DNA of 20,494 bases from NCBI GenBank assembly GCA_013365365.1, contig JABVXU010000786.1:1-20494 (forward strand), written 5' to 3'. The notes under the pieces were generated by a model. That model saw nothing but the letters and a program-made list of their open reading frames with translations, was not told the origin of the DNA and did no database searches. The position numbers and the translations under genes are program-made. Positions 8,800-19,394 of the stretch are shown here, piece by piece (the first letter of the stretch is position 1; each line of letters opens with the position of its first letter). Origin of the DNA: Cruorifilaria tuberocauda. Taxonomy: Eukaryota; Nematoda; Chromadorea; Rhabditida; Onchocercidae.

Positions 8800-11700
8800 A
8801 TGAGCGGTACTTTGATAGAAATGTCGGCATCAACAAGTGGAACTATGACACCACGATCAAAAGTAAGTAACGTTAGATTCAGCATGGAATTTTATGGCTT
8901 AAGAAAGTCTAGCTTGAAATTTGATTTCACGATTTATGCAAGAAAAGAATTTCTAGTTTATCTATTTTTTTTGTGAAAAATTAATGATTGAGTACTATTA
9001 TAAAAATTAATAAAAAGTCGTTTATCTTCCTTTTAGTGATTTCAAAACAGTACATATTATCTCTTGGAAAATTTTACTGATTTTAAAGTTTTAAATTGAA
9101 GATAATGAATTCCAGGTTGACGCTCTCTCACGAGATGATTTGATTCGTTTTGTTAAAAAGCAAGTTGATAAATTGAAAACTGCCAAATGTGAAAATGAAA
9201 AGCTCAAAATCGAATTGGATGAAATACGGAAAAATTTTACTGTATGCTAACATTCCGTTAGATAGTTTTATATTTTAATTGTACAAATTGAGAATACTTT
9301 TCATTTACCACAATGTTGTCTTTTCTGTTGATACTATAATGTTTTATTTAAAGACAGTGCTCTTGAAACTGTATCAATTATTTACACTGCTAATTTGCTT
9401 ATGCTACAGTAATTTGAAACCAAAAGTTTACCGGTGAAATAATGAGTCATAAAGTTACCTAAGTAATATTTTGATTTCAGGATTGTGAAGAAAAGTTACA
9501 CAAAGAGCAAAAAACGAGCAGGGAAAAAACCGGAGAAATTCATCAGTTGAATGAGGTGAATTTTGTGCAATAAATAATCGAATAGTTAAATGTTCGTTGT
9601 GTTTTTGAGATATTAGTGATATTGCTATGGTAAAATTCTTGAGCCGTATTAGTTATAAAAGAAAAATGAATTTGGATTTTACGGTATATTTTATCATGTT
9701 AGGAATTTTTTCATTTCGTTTCTTCTTTATTTATTTATCTAAATAGCAGACTTCACAAAGGAATTTTCGCTGAAGAAGCAATTTTGAAGTTAAAGATAAA
9801 AAAGACATTGATGACCTTTCCGTAATATGTTTCAGAAATGTAATGATCTAAGAATGGAATGTTCGGAATTGATGCTTAAACTTGAAAAACTGGAAACCAA
9901 ATTAAAGCTGCAGGTGAATTTTATATTGTCTGAAACTTTATTATTTATATAGGATTTGATTGGGTAAGTACTTTGTCCCCATATCCCCATTTTTTTTAAG
10001 AACAAAAATAAGAAATTAGGAGAAAATCGAAACATAGCTTTACAGGTTTTGATGTGTAGGAATTTCCGGAAGTATTACAAGATTCATTTTTAAGGAGGAG
10101 GATGAGAATACTGAATCAAATAAATCTAGCAATTCAAATGGTAATGGTGAAAGTTCAGTTCATATCGTTCAATTGCGAGACGAATTGGCTTCAGTGAAGG
10201 ATTTACTTCGAAAACAAACAGAAGAATGTGACAAGGTATTTTATCATTTTCAAAATCAGTTCCCTCTTGAATATTTCTGACAACTTCGAGTTATTAATAC
10301 ATTATCATGAGTCGAATTTTTTCCAGCAAACAAAAGAAAAAGAAAAATTAACAATTACAGTGGCTGAATTGCGTTCGCTATTGGATGATGCCTATGCACA
10401 GCTCCAGTCTTACAAAGAGGTGTCGATTCTTATTTCTTTTATTTACTTGCTTCATCAAAGTGAAACGATGAAGAATGGATTTAAAATAACTGATTTTTTA
10501 TTGGAAAAGCATGAAGTATTTGTATTCTAAACCCGTCTTCATGAAATAATATTTTCTGCTAAATTCAGAAAAAGAGTGTGGAAAATGTGATCACATTAGA
10601 GATGGCCGATTTTGAAAAAACAGTTGAACGTCTGCAGAAAGAGCTTAAAACATTAAATCTCGAAAAAACTTCATTGCTATCAGAATTGGAAGCATCGGTG
10701 AAAGAAACGAACAATATTCGTGAAGAAAAACATCTCCTCAATGATAACATTACTGAATTGAATGCCGTGCTCGAGAAGTTAAAGAAAGAAATAGAAGGTA
10801 GCTTTTTTTCAGATTTTAATAATGTGTCAGATGTTTACCAGAATTATATGCCAAGTACAATAATGATTTCTTTGCAAAAAAGAATGTTTATGCTCATATG
10901 TATCAGTTGTTTTATTCAGAGAAAGAAACGGAACTTGCTTTACATGAAAAAAAGCAAAAAGATTTGGTGGAACAGCTCCAAAACCAGGTTTCTGCTGGAA
11001 GCAGAGAACGAGATCAGTTGATAACAATAATTGGAGCAAATGAAGAGAAGATTGGAAATTTAGAAGCACTGAATGCTTCATTAAATCGACAGTTGGTATC
11101 AGTTTGTTCTCAACGTGAATCATTACAGCGACAGTTTGATGATCTCTCCGAAGAGCATTCAACGTTCAAGGTGAAATTTTGAGTCGAATTGAAATAGAAT
11201 TGTATTTCAAGATTCCAACTACCACTTTTCTTCATATTAGGATTTTAGCTTTATATGAATTTTTGAAGTCACAATTGTAGACTCGAGCTCTGTATGTACT
11301 AGAACAAAAGAAAAGTAATCATGATGAACATGCGAAAAGAGAAATTGAAATATTGGAAGAAACGATTCGACAACAAAAAAAAACAATTGACAATTTGACG
11401 TGAGTTTTCGGCTTCAATTCTTGACTTGAATCACCTTTTCTGAACACTGTTCTTATTGAAGCTGCAAAATTCAGGTAGGGAACAAGATATTTAAAATTTC
11501 GAAATTGTGATTTATATGCTTTCAGTAATTCGCATCTTATATTGCAAAGTGAACTTGATTCCTCATCAGAACATGTTAGAACACTTTCCACCGAAATATC
11601 AAGTTTACAGCGACAACTCAACAATGCTACTGAATCCTACAAAAAAGAGTAAGTTATCTACTCGCTTTCATGCTTTACATTTGTTGTTTTAACAATTGCT

Positions 11701-13836
11701 TTTCATTATTCTAGTCATTGGTTTTGCTGTCGTAAATGATTTGTATGTAGCAGAAAACATAAAAAAATGTTAGTCTTGATAAGATTCAATAAATATATTA
11801 TATTTCAGAAATGTATTATATATCACTTCATTGTTTTTCCGATAAAATAAAAATTGTTACTTGTATTTTTAGGTTATTAGAACAGCGACAAGAATTCGAA
11901 TTACGACTTGCTTCTGAAGCAAAGTTTAATAATGAATTATTGGCTCAAATTGATGCAAATTCGATATCATATAATCAGGAAAAGGAAAATTTGTTGATAA
12001 CTGCTAAACGAGAACGTGAAAAATTGAAAGAAGAAATAGAACGTTTAAAACATTCCTTAGATGAAGAAGTAGCACGTCGAAAAGAATTGGAAAGTGTTCA
12101 AGTAACAGCTGCTGCTCAAAATATTGCTATTCAACTACAGAAACCTTCCAAAGATATACTGCCATCCAGGTTTGAAAATTGTACATCCAAATGCGATTGA
12201 TAGCGCGCCGGGCCATTTGTTGCGTTTAAACAATTTGCCGTTTCGTCAAGTTCGAGGATTCATTGATTGTGAAAAACCAAAGGTTTAAAAACAATGACAA
12301 AATGTCTAATACAAGCTATAGCTTTATAGTAGTTTTTTTTATAAATTCGATTCGCTCAAAATTGCTAGTTTATAGCACTTATTTGATTCGACCTTCAATA
12401 GAAGCTGCAGATATAACAAGCAAAGATGTAAAAAATGATGATAACGAGGAAAAATGTGAGGAAAAGTCATTGGAGGAAGTGATTTATGGAGAATCCGAAG
12501 AGCTAGTGACAACTGATATTTGGAATCAATCAGAAAATTTGATAACACCTCAGGACATCATTCAAATGATTAGCAGACAAGTTCGTTTTAATAATCATCG
12601 TAATTTGTGAAGCAAATATGTATTTTTTTCAAATACAATGATTTTTATATTTAATGCTGAGTCAGAAAAATCTGGTTTAATATTAAAGTTCACTTTCAGT
12701 CTGATTTGCATTTCAAAGGAGAGGTTTTTAGATCACACAATGATGTAATGGTACTTAGTTAAAGTGTTATTGTTGTTTCTTTTCTGTTTGGGAAGTCTGT
12801 GAGGAAGGAATTAGTAATTAATGAAATTTGTTTAGTTAGAACATACACGAGAACTTTTGAATGAAAGCGAAGCAACGAATGCAAGATTGGTAGAGCAAAT
12901 GAAACTTTTAAAGGAAGAAATTCGTAAAATGGAACGTGATCGAGAGCGTGAAAATCATCTGTCCAATACTGAGTATCTGAAAAATGTTATTATGAAGGTA
13001 AGGGAAATCATATAGATCCGTGCAATTGAAATTTTATATGGAGTTTAAGCCACTAATTTTTTATCTAATGTTTGATAGAATATAATTTTCAAATACTTTC
13101 TTTGTTACTCTTCACGTCATGCTTCTTCCCAAAGGTATTATGATTTAATGTACCGGTACGTATCGGGATAGTTTTTCGAAATCTGATTCCGCGGTACATT
13201 CCTAAAAATTTGTTATATAATTCATTCTTGTAAGTTCAAATATTACTTTAGTAGCCGTATTGTATTATCACTGCCACAATGATTTGCTTTGCTTATGTAA
13301 AAATATTAATACTTCCCGTCAAAATATTTTGAGAAGGAATAATAATTTTTGCTAGTTCATTGCACCAGAAAAAGTCACCGATGAACGTGGTCATTTAATA
13401 CCTGTTCTGACAACAATGTTGAAATTGACTAACGACGAAGTGAATTTGCTCAGTCAAGTGGCTGAAGGTAAATTATTAATTAAGTTGTGGTTTCCATTGA
13501 AATTTCAAGAAATACATAAGTTTTCATATGTTTATTAAAGAAAATTAAAATTGTATGAAATTTGAATGAAATGAAGAATATATTGAAAAAATTATTAACA
13601 TTTCCATGTTTTCATAATAAATGCAAGTGGAAACTATTTCATAATTTTCTAAAATATTTACAATAGAAGAGGAGAAAAAATAAAATATGTTTACCATATC
13701 TTTAACCAACAAATTCCCATCATTTATAAAACTTGGTAAATTTAGAAATTTAATTTCGGTAATTTTAGCTAACATTCCAACGAATAAAACGCCAGTATCG
13801 ACTTGGAAAAATTATATTTGGTCTGGCTTGTCTTAG
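8800..13836 (+). CDS. GCC2: GRIP-domain golgin, GCC2/GCC185-like, complete, 15 exons
   Basis: Peripheral trans-Golgi-network tether; the family captures endosome-derived vesicles and is recruited through its C-terminal GRIP domain by Arl1 and Rab GTPases. Exons: 8800-8862, 9116-9241, 9481-9555, 9836-9913, 10095-10235, 10327-10419, 10569-10797, 10920-11170, 11281-11399, 11526-11648, 11873-12169, 12376-12580, 12836-12997, 13356-13467 and 13769-13836. All phases agree and give 713 residues. The N-terminus has LSRDDLIRFVKKQ (about 25-37), the golgin-185 signature. Residues 38-530 are heptad-rich coiled coil. An acidic linker (about 545-580) precedes ATNARLVEQMKLLKEEIRK and TEYLKNVIMKFIAP. That stretch is the GRIP domain with its key Tyr (about 620-690), and the protein ends WKNYIWSGLS. 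Vertebrate GCC2 is more than twice as long. The exon starts at 10095 (TTTTTAAG acceptor) and 12376 (TTTATAG, chosen by phase) are the least certain. Confidence 0.92.
13147..13200. repeat. 54-bp element with 9-bp terminal inverted repeats
   Basis: AATGTACCG at 13147-13155 is matched by its exact reverse complement CGGTACATT at 13192-13200, in a golgin intron (12998-13355). The interior is richer in GC than the surrounding intron and includes the palindrome TACCGGTA. It may be a very small foldback element or a chance hairpin. Confidence 0.55.
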
Positions 13837-14803
13837 TAGTTTAATTTCATTTACCTATTCACTGTGATGTTTTGGAAAAGGAAATGTTGTATTCAATTGA
13901 AATTTCCTCTATGCTGCTCCTTTTCATTTTTATTTTGTTGTTAGGGAATATTCTTTAAATAATTTTAAATAGTTTTAAGTTTTTTCAGCAAACATTCTTT
14001 CATCTGAAAATCTGAGTCCTCTTTGGTGATTCGAAATCTTTTTTATAAAAAGTTTTTCATCCGATTTTTACTTATTTTTTTAGATCGGTTTAGACTTCAT
14101 TTTTTCAATTCAGGATGATTTAAATTAAATTTTACCACTTCAGGATCTTGTGGCGATTTACTCTTTATGCTTATTTATGTTGAAATTTCTATGAATTTTG
14201 TAAAATTTAGTTAGCGGAATTAAGATATATTTGCTCATATGTTCAACGTTGTGTGACAATTTTAGCCTTATATGCATCTCTAATTTTGCGTGTACAACAG
14301 GATTTTTGTCTTTGTTAGTTATGCAAAGTTTTTATCTGCATGATTTAATACTGTGATATGTATCATAGCGTGACTTTTAGGTTTTCACTGGGCGTTTTCA
14401 AAGTATTATTTCGAATTGCATTCCGTTTCACATATAATGTAATTAATTTAATAGAATCATTTAAAATTTCGAAAAGAAAGAATGAAGTGAGATAAACGCC
14501 AAGTGTGACCGTACATCAATGTTTTAATAGCAGCTTAAATGAGAAATCTTTTTTAATAGCTGATGTAAATAAGCATACCCCTGAAAGTAGAGTACTGTGT
14601 ATTTTGTGACCTGAAATTTAATGAAATTCCTGTTATACCATGAGAATCCTTCCCAGTTCAGGTCTTCAAAATCATAGTCGTCTTTCAGTTTACTGTTTTT
14701 AATAAAATATTTCAGGAAGACTGGCAAATAAATCGCAAAGCACAGTTTGTAGATAGTAATGAATTAAGCTTGCCTAACACAGTTTTCTTTCTTTTTATTG
14801 ATC
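13837..14803. other. Golgin 3' flank, no gene seen
   Basis: AT-rich, non-repetitive sequence. The first AATAAA hexamers after the golgin stop are at 14701 and 14727, so the gene either has a long 3' untranslated region or uses a variant signal. An open frame on the minus strand at 14524-14727 lacks a start ATG and family resemblance. Confidence 0.5.
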
Positions 14804-15795
14804 ATGGATATGGATGATCTGTCACTAAAACGGTAAGTAAGCATTAACAGAATATCATATTACTTTTATATTTCAAAGTTAGGGAGATGATCATCCTATG
14901 CAGGCTTTTGTATTGTATTTTCATACCGTATTTTTATTTACTGTTAATGGAATGCTTTGTTCTACGATGAATTTCATTATTACGAAATGAAAAACTAATA
15001 TATATTCCATAATGCTGGGAAATCAATAAGTTGTATTTTTTTGTATAAGAAGGTATACAATTAATAAATTACCTAACTTTATTCTTTAAGAATTTTTCCA
15101 CTTCAGAATATATCTAGAAAACTACAAGCTTGGAAAATCTTTAAGAATTCATTAATATGAGGAGTAAAGGAACTCAACAGCATTAACGCTTATTAATTTA
15201 TACTTCTCGGTTTTCGAATGTAGTAATCTACATTCAACAACAGAGAATGCATTCAATAAATTCTAAATTAGTATTATTCCATATTTAATACACCGGAAAT
15301 AAATACACCTGTATGCATTCTAATCCAGACAAAAAATTTTTCAATTTTTAAACAATTTAATAAGTTTCTTCTTCAGTCAAATTTTATATGTAATCCACTA
15401 ATTAAATCGTTCATCATCTAAATTTCTAGAATTCTTCAGTTGCATTTTCCACTATTTTTTGCCTGTTTTCCACGTAAGAAACATCGAAAAAAACAAACAA
15501 TAATGTAAGATGGCAGAAGAAAACAAGAATTAAATCGAAATTGCATTAGTTGTGTTTGAAACTATACCATTTCAATTTGCACATGCGCATGATAACTTAA
15601 GGAATATAATAACGAAACATACTTCTCAATAACATCTACGACACCGGTAATCAAGTTTTGTTTAGTTCGACGTACCATCATACAGGTTTAGCGGCATTAT
15701 CATATCCAACTGATGACTCTAAAATGGAAAATTTCAGAGTTGAGTTACTTGAACGGTTTGACCCTGGTACTAAAGTTCTTATTATTTACACTTAA
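14804..15795 (+). CDS. Probable two-exon gene for a 52-residue protein of unknown function
   Basis: Exon 1 (14804-14832) starts at ATG after a pyrimidine-rich stretch, encodes MDMDDLSLKR and stops at a perfect GTAAGT donor in phase 2. Exon 2 (15666-15795) follows the acceptor TTTTGTTTAG, enters in phase 2 and runs open to TAA with non-repetitive, protein-like content: STYHHTGLAALSYPTDD, then KMENFRVELLERFDPGTKV. I do not recognise the family. There is no signal peptide or membrane segment. The 833-base intron shows no other exon that I could support. The matching splice phase and the codon texture of exon 2 are the evidence. Further exons, or membership of a longer gene, cannot be excluded. 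The gene ends 89 bases from the oppositely oriented membrane-protein gene. Confidence 0.45.
14833..15665 (+). other. Intron of the small gene, nothing else seen
   Basis: 833 bases of AT-rich sequence between a GTAAGT donor and a TTTTGTTTAG acceptor. No repeats or additional open exons stand out. Confidence 0.4.
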
Positions 15796-15884
15796 TATTC
15801 GAATTTCAAACGTGACTTGAAACTTTGAAACTTTTTTTGTGAACAACGTGTGCAACAAGGAATAACGAGCAATTACCAGGCGAG

Positions 15885-17574
15885 TTATTTGAGCATTGAT
15901 GCTGTTATAGAATTTAATACAAAATATATAGCTAATTTAAAGAGTATCACTTCCAAAGATAAATTTAATCTGAAAGTTTGAAAACAGACATTATCATTCC
16001 ACATGAATGGCCGGCAATCAATACATATTTCCCGACAGCAAACTGATGCAGAAAAAAGTGAGAGTATCATTTGTAAGATCGTAGCTGCAATAATACCAGC
16101 ATCCAAACGATATTCAGTTCCCAATCGTGTCATCAAACTAAAAAATTTATTTGTTCACTCATTTTATTTAATTACAAATAAAGAGCTCACTTATTATAAT
16201 TATAAAACTATATTTAATGCAAATTTAACTACCGAACGAATTAGAATGATTGAAAAACCAAACCGTTAAACGCATCATGAAACCAACCATTGGTAATTTT
16301 TGTTTAGTGCAGAAAGAACAAGTTCACAATATGCTTGATGAACTAATGCTGTCAATAGTTTATCTTGAAAAGTTTTAGAACAAATGTAAAAGTAATACCT
16401 TCTCTTATTGTCATCAATATTTTCGCCACAAAGAATTTGACATCGACTATTTTCCGGTAGACTGGTCGCTAGCAAATGCCAATCACATTCTCCAAAACAC
16501 TCGGCCTAAAAAAAAAAACAACAATAATTCTATGTTCTTGTCACTTAATAATTTAATCAAAACCAGTTTAATCTAAGAAATTTTGAAAAATTTACAAACC
16601 TGATAAAAATGTATATCGAAACTGGAAACAATTACAATTGCTGGTGCAAAAATAAAGATTGCATGAAGATTCATTACCATAAATGCCAATATTAGACCAC
16701 GACGATGACTAGCTGAACCACAGATTCCAATGATACTGAAAAGTAGAGAGTTTTGCACGATAAAACTAACAATTCCTTTTTCTGCAAAAGTCCTTTTTAC
16801 TTCATTTCCGGATTGTTCCAAAAATACAGATATGCTTATAGCAGGTGTAAAATATGATAATTCTTAATTAATTTAAGTTCTTTCTTATATAACCATATGA
16901 ATTTTTGCCCTTTCTTTTATTCCTAAAAAACAAAAGAACAATGTACCCAGTTAAGATGAAGTAGAACGAGCAACATTCTTCAAGGCCAACCATTCGAATT
17001 GTATGAATTCGTGAACTCATATAATCTGCCAATGCAGCCAATATAAAAATTATCAAACCAAGCACAACATGACATTGCGCTAAGCACTGCAACTTTTAAA
17101 GAAATATTAAACAAAATGAAAAAGGAAAACAAAAGAAGAATATTACAAACCGATGAAATGAATGCTTACATACATACAAACTTAACATTTTTAAAACAAA
17201 CAAAGTAAAAAGTATTAAAACAATAAAGTATACTATTACCTATAAGTAATATAACATAAAATCAAAATCATCTCATTTCTACCCCATATAAATTAATATT
17301 TCTAGAACAGGCAAGATATGCCATTACTTAAGAGTAACATAAAATTAAATCATTTCATTTATATCCCACATAAATTAATATTTCTAAAAGAAACAAAGTA
17401 TACTATTACCCACAAGTAACATAACATGAAATCAAAGTCATTTCATTTCTATCCTATATAAATTAATTAAATACATTACGAAAGAAATAAAAAAGAAACC
17501 TTAAGCAATCCATGTAATCGAATTAACCTATCACAATGCCAATCATTTGATCCAACAGTATGCAATAATGACAT
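15885..17574 (-). CDS. Multi-pass membrane protein of unknown family, complete, five exons
   Basis: Read on the minus strand. Exons: 17574-17500, 17092-16947, 16834-16600, 16505-16399 and 16137-15885. Phases 0, 2, 0, 2 all agree and give 271 residues. The start is the ATG beginning MSLLHTVGSNDWHCDRLI. Hydrophobic segments, by eye: 34-50 (VVLGLIIFILAALADYM), about 65-79, 95-115 (ending LLFSIIGICGSA), 121-144 (LILAFMVMNLHAIFIF onward) and 202-222 (GIIAATILQMILSLFSASVCC). A cysteine-rich loop lies at 153-185 (ECFGECDWH, SRCQILCG) before the last clear segment, which suggests a disulfide-bonded extracellular loop. The tail (about 255-268) is also hydrophobic. The general layout recalls four-transmembrane families (MS4A- or MARVEL-like), but I cannot assign one. 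Exon 2 could instead start at 17086, and the exon 2/3 junction is chosen by phase. Confidence 0.72.
17221..17472. repeat. Tandem repeat of about 85 bp, three copies
   Basis: Fills most of intron 1 of the membrane-protein gene. Each copy has a TATTACC-to-AAGTAA block, a TAACATRAAATCAAA block, TCATTTCAT, then CCCAYATAAATTAATATTTC. Copies start near 17221, 17307 and 17393 and are roughly 80-90% alike by eye. Confidence 0.85.
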
Positions 17575-17634
17575 GTTGAAATGTTTGCACGTTTAGTTTT
17601 TGAACATTGAACAGGAATGCTTACATTTCTTCTT

Positions 17635-17709
17635 TTACTTCTGCTTCATTTGCTGTTCCAATTCTTCCAATGGTTGTGTTCCAGTTCGCTTCTTTCCATC
17701 ATATTTCAT
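17635..17709 (-). CDS. Short open frame (24 residues) just upstream of the membrane-protein gene
   Basis: ATG at 17709 reading MKYDGKKRTGTQPLEELEQQ and ending MKQK before TAA. It is non-repetitive, charged and protein-like, and stops 60 bases before the membrane-protein ATG on the same strand. It could be an upstream open frame in that mRNA, the tail of a preceding operon gene, or chance. I recognise no family. AAGTAA at its end is also a weak splice donor. Confidence 0.25.
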   Translation of the reverse strand: MKYDGKKRTGTQPLEELEQQMKQK

Positions 17710-17767
17710 TCAATTTCAACTAAAATCAATAAATTATCGATGAAATGTAATTAAAGTAATGCAAATC

Positions 17768-17823
17768 AGAGAGAGAGAGAGGGAGTAAGAGGAAAGGAAA
17801 ATGAGAGGAAAAGAGAGAGAGAG
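17768..17823. repeat. (GA)n-rich microsatellite
   Basis: Interrupted GA array in the region upstream of the minus-strand membrane-protein gene. On the coding strand of that gene it reads as a CT tract. Confidence 0.9.
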
Positions 17824-18250
17824 AAGTGTTTTACTTCAGTTTATGCATAATTTAGTTTTGTACGTTGAAATTATGTAAATTACTTAGTAATCGTAGCAAA
17901 AGAGTTCCCCTATCATGCAACAATAGTAATTGTAAGTAACAGAAATGATAATTCAAATCAGGTCAAATTTACTTATCAAAAATAATATGATAATATTTAT
18001 TTGTGATAAATGTGCAATTATAATTTAAATATTTAAATGTAGCAAAGTTCATATGAAGGTATGAATTTGGATCTAGAATTTCATTGATACTTTGACCTCG
18101 TACTACTATCTATTACATAGAGCAACAGGTATTACAAATACAAACAGGGATACATAATACATTCGTAAACCCTACCTCCTAGTAACACTCTGATATTATA
18201 TCACATGATAACATCAATTTTATCATTACGCTCACGCATTAGCAAAGAAG
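17824..18250. other. Non-coding stretch, no gene seen
   Basis: AT-rich upstream region of the minus-strand membrane-protein gene. It holds some TGATAA/TTATCA motifs but no repeats or exons that I can support. Confidence 0.5.
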
Positions 18251-18308
18251 CACGTGTCACGTATCACGTTAAAACGTGAATGATTGACACATGTCATACG
18301 TCAACGTG
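18251..18308. promoter_or_regulatory. Dense cluster of ACGTG/CACGT motifs
   Basis: Within 58 bases there are five CACGT or ACGTG cores: 18251-18256 (full palindrome CACGTG), 18258, 18265, 18274 and 18304, plus TACGTCA at 18298. TCACGTT-AA-AACGTGA is a 7-bp inverted repeat, and ACGTGTCA occurs twice. CG dinucleotides are otherwise rare here. ACGTG cores are bound by bHLH-type (E-box, hypoxia-type) and some bZIP factors. It lies about 0.7 kb upstream of the minus-strand membrane-protein gene, a possible target. Confidence 0.45.
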
Positions 18309-18390
18309 TCAGTAAGCAAATGGAAAAATAAACTGATGAAGTAAACAAGAGAGAAGTTCGCATTGCACAGAAATCAATGACATTGAGATG

Positions 18391-18522
18391 TTACATGTAC
18401 GTAAGTATATGTCTGTATGTATGTCAATGTATGCATGTATGTGTCTGCGTATATCTATGTATGTAATCATACGTGTATGTGCGTGTATGTATGTATGTTT
18501 GCATGCGTATATAAATGTATGT
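18391..18522. repeat. (TATG)n-rich microsatellite
   Basis: Imperfect TATG/TGTG/TGCG array. An open frame through it encodes Met/Cys/Tyr/Val-rich sequence typical of a translated tetranucleotide repeat and is not treated as a gene. Confidence 0.88.
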
Positions 18523-18653
18523 TATAGATATTTAATAGATGGTAGCAACAAGGGATCTATGTATTTTACGTTCGCAATGAGAGCAGAAGCGAATGAAGTA
18601 ATGAGTATCCGATGGCAATTTAATAGTGATCTAGTTTAAGTGTGGGGAATTAA

Positions 18654-19322
18654 ATTATCGGAAATGATATAAATATTGGAATTGGAAATGAAAGAATTGA
18701 TATAATTGCTGAAATTGGAAATGAAGAAATCGGAAATGAAGGAATGGATTTAATTGCTGGAATTGAAAATGAAGGAATTGATGTATTAATTGCAGGAATT
18801 GGAAAACAAGGAATGGATTTAATTACTGGAATTGAAAGTCAAGAAATTGATGTAGTAATTGCTGGAATTGGAAATGAAAGAATGGATTTAATTGCTGGAA
18901 TTGAAATTCAAGAAATTGATGTATTAATTGCTGGAATTGGAAATGAAGGAATGGATTTAATTGCTGGAATTGGAAATGAAGGAATGGATGTAATTGCTGG
19001 AATTGGAAATGGAGGAATGGATTTAATTGCTGGAATTGGAAATGAAGGAATTAATGCAACTGTTGGAAATGGAGATGAAGGAATTGATGTATTTACAGGA
19101 ATTGGAAATAAAGGAATTAATGCAACTGTTGGAAATGGAGATGAAGAAATTGGAAATGGAATTGAAAATGAAGGAATTGGAAATCAAGGAATGGATATAA
19201 TAATTGTTGGAATTGGAAATGAAGGAACTAATGCAATTGTTGGAAATGGAAATGAATGAATTGATGTATTTACAGGAATTGGAAATGGAATTGAAAATGA
19301 AGTAATTGGATGGATAAGTTGA
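18654..19322 (+). repeat. Minisatellite with 24-36 bp units that keeps one reading frame open
   Basis: Units resemble GGAATTGGAAATGAAGGAAT followed by GGATTTAATTGCT. Unit lengths vary, but apparently always by multiples of three. In one plus-strand frame the array is stop-free from 18654 to a TGA at 19257 (about 201 codons; first ATG at 18744). The predicted product is a run of GIGNEGMDLIA, GIENEGIDVLIA and GINATVGNGDE units. After the TGA the same frame continues with repeat units to a TGA at 19320. I see no splice sites or flanking exons that prove translation, so it is entered as a repeat with possible coding function. Confidence 0.8.
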
Positions 19323-19394
19323 AGTGTGGCGATGATTTTTTAGTTGCAATCATTTCGGTGTTGTTAAACGAATGCCAGAAAACGAAATGATATA

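Noticed and set aside
12236..12262. GTTCGAGG block resembling a tRNA T-loop
   Set aside because: No matching acceptor stem, anticodon arm or D-loop could be found around it.
14524..14727. Minus-strand open frame reading KDDYDFEDLNWEGFSW
   Set aside because: It has no ATG and no convincing splice partners; some protein-like texture, but not enough to support a gene.
16003..16269. Plus-strand open frame of 88 codons
   Set aside because: It is antisense to the last exon of the minus-strand membrane-protein gene, which has matching splice phases and a membrane segment.
18388..18639. Plus-strand open frame of 83 codons
   Set aside because: The first half translates a TATG array and the remainder has no flanking evidence of an exon.
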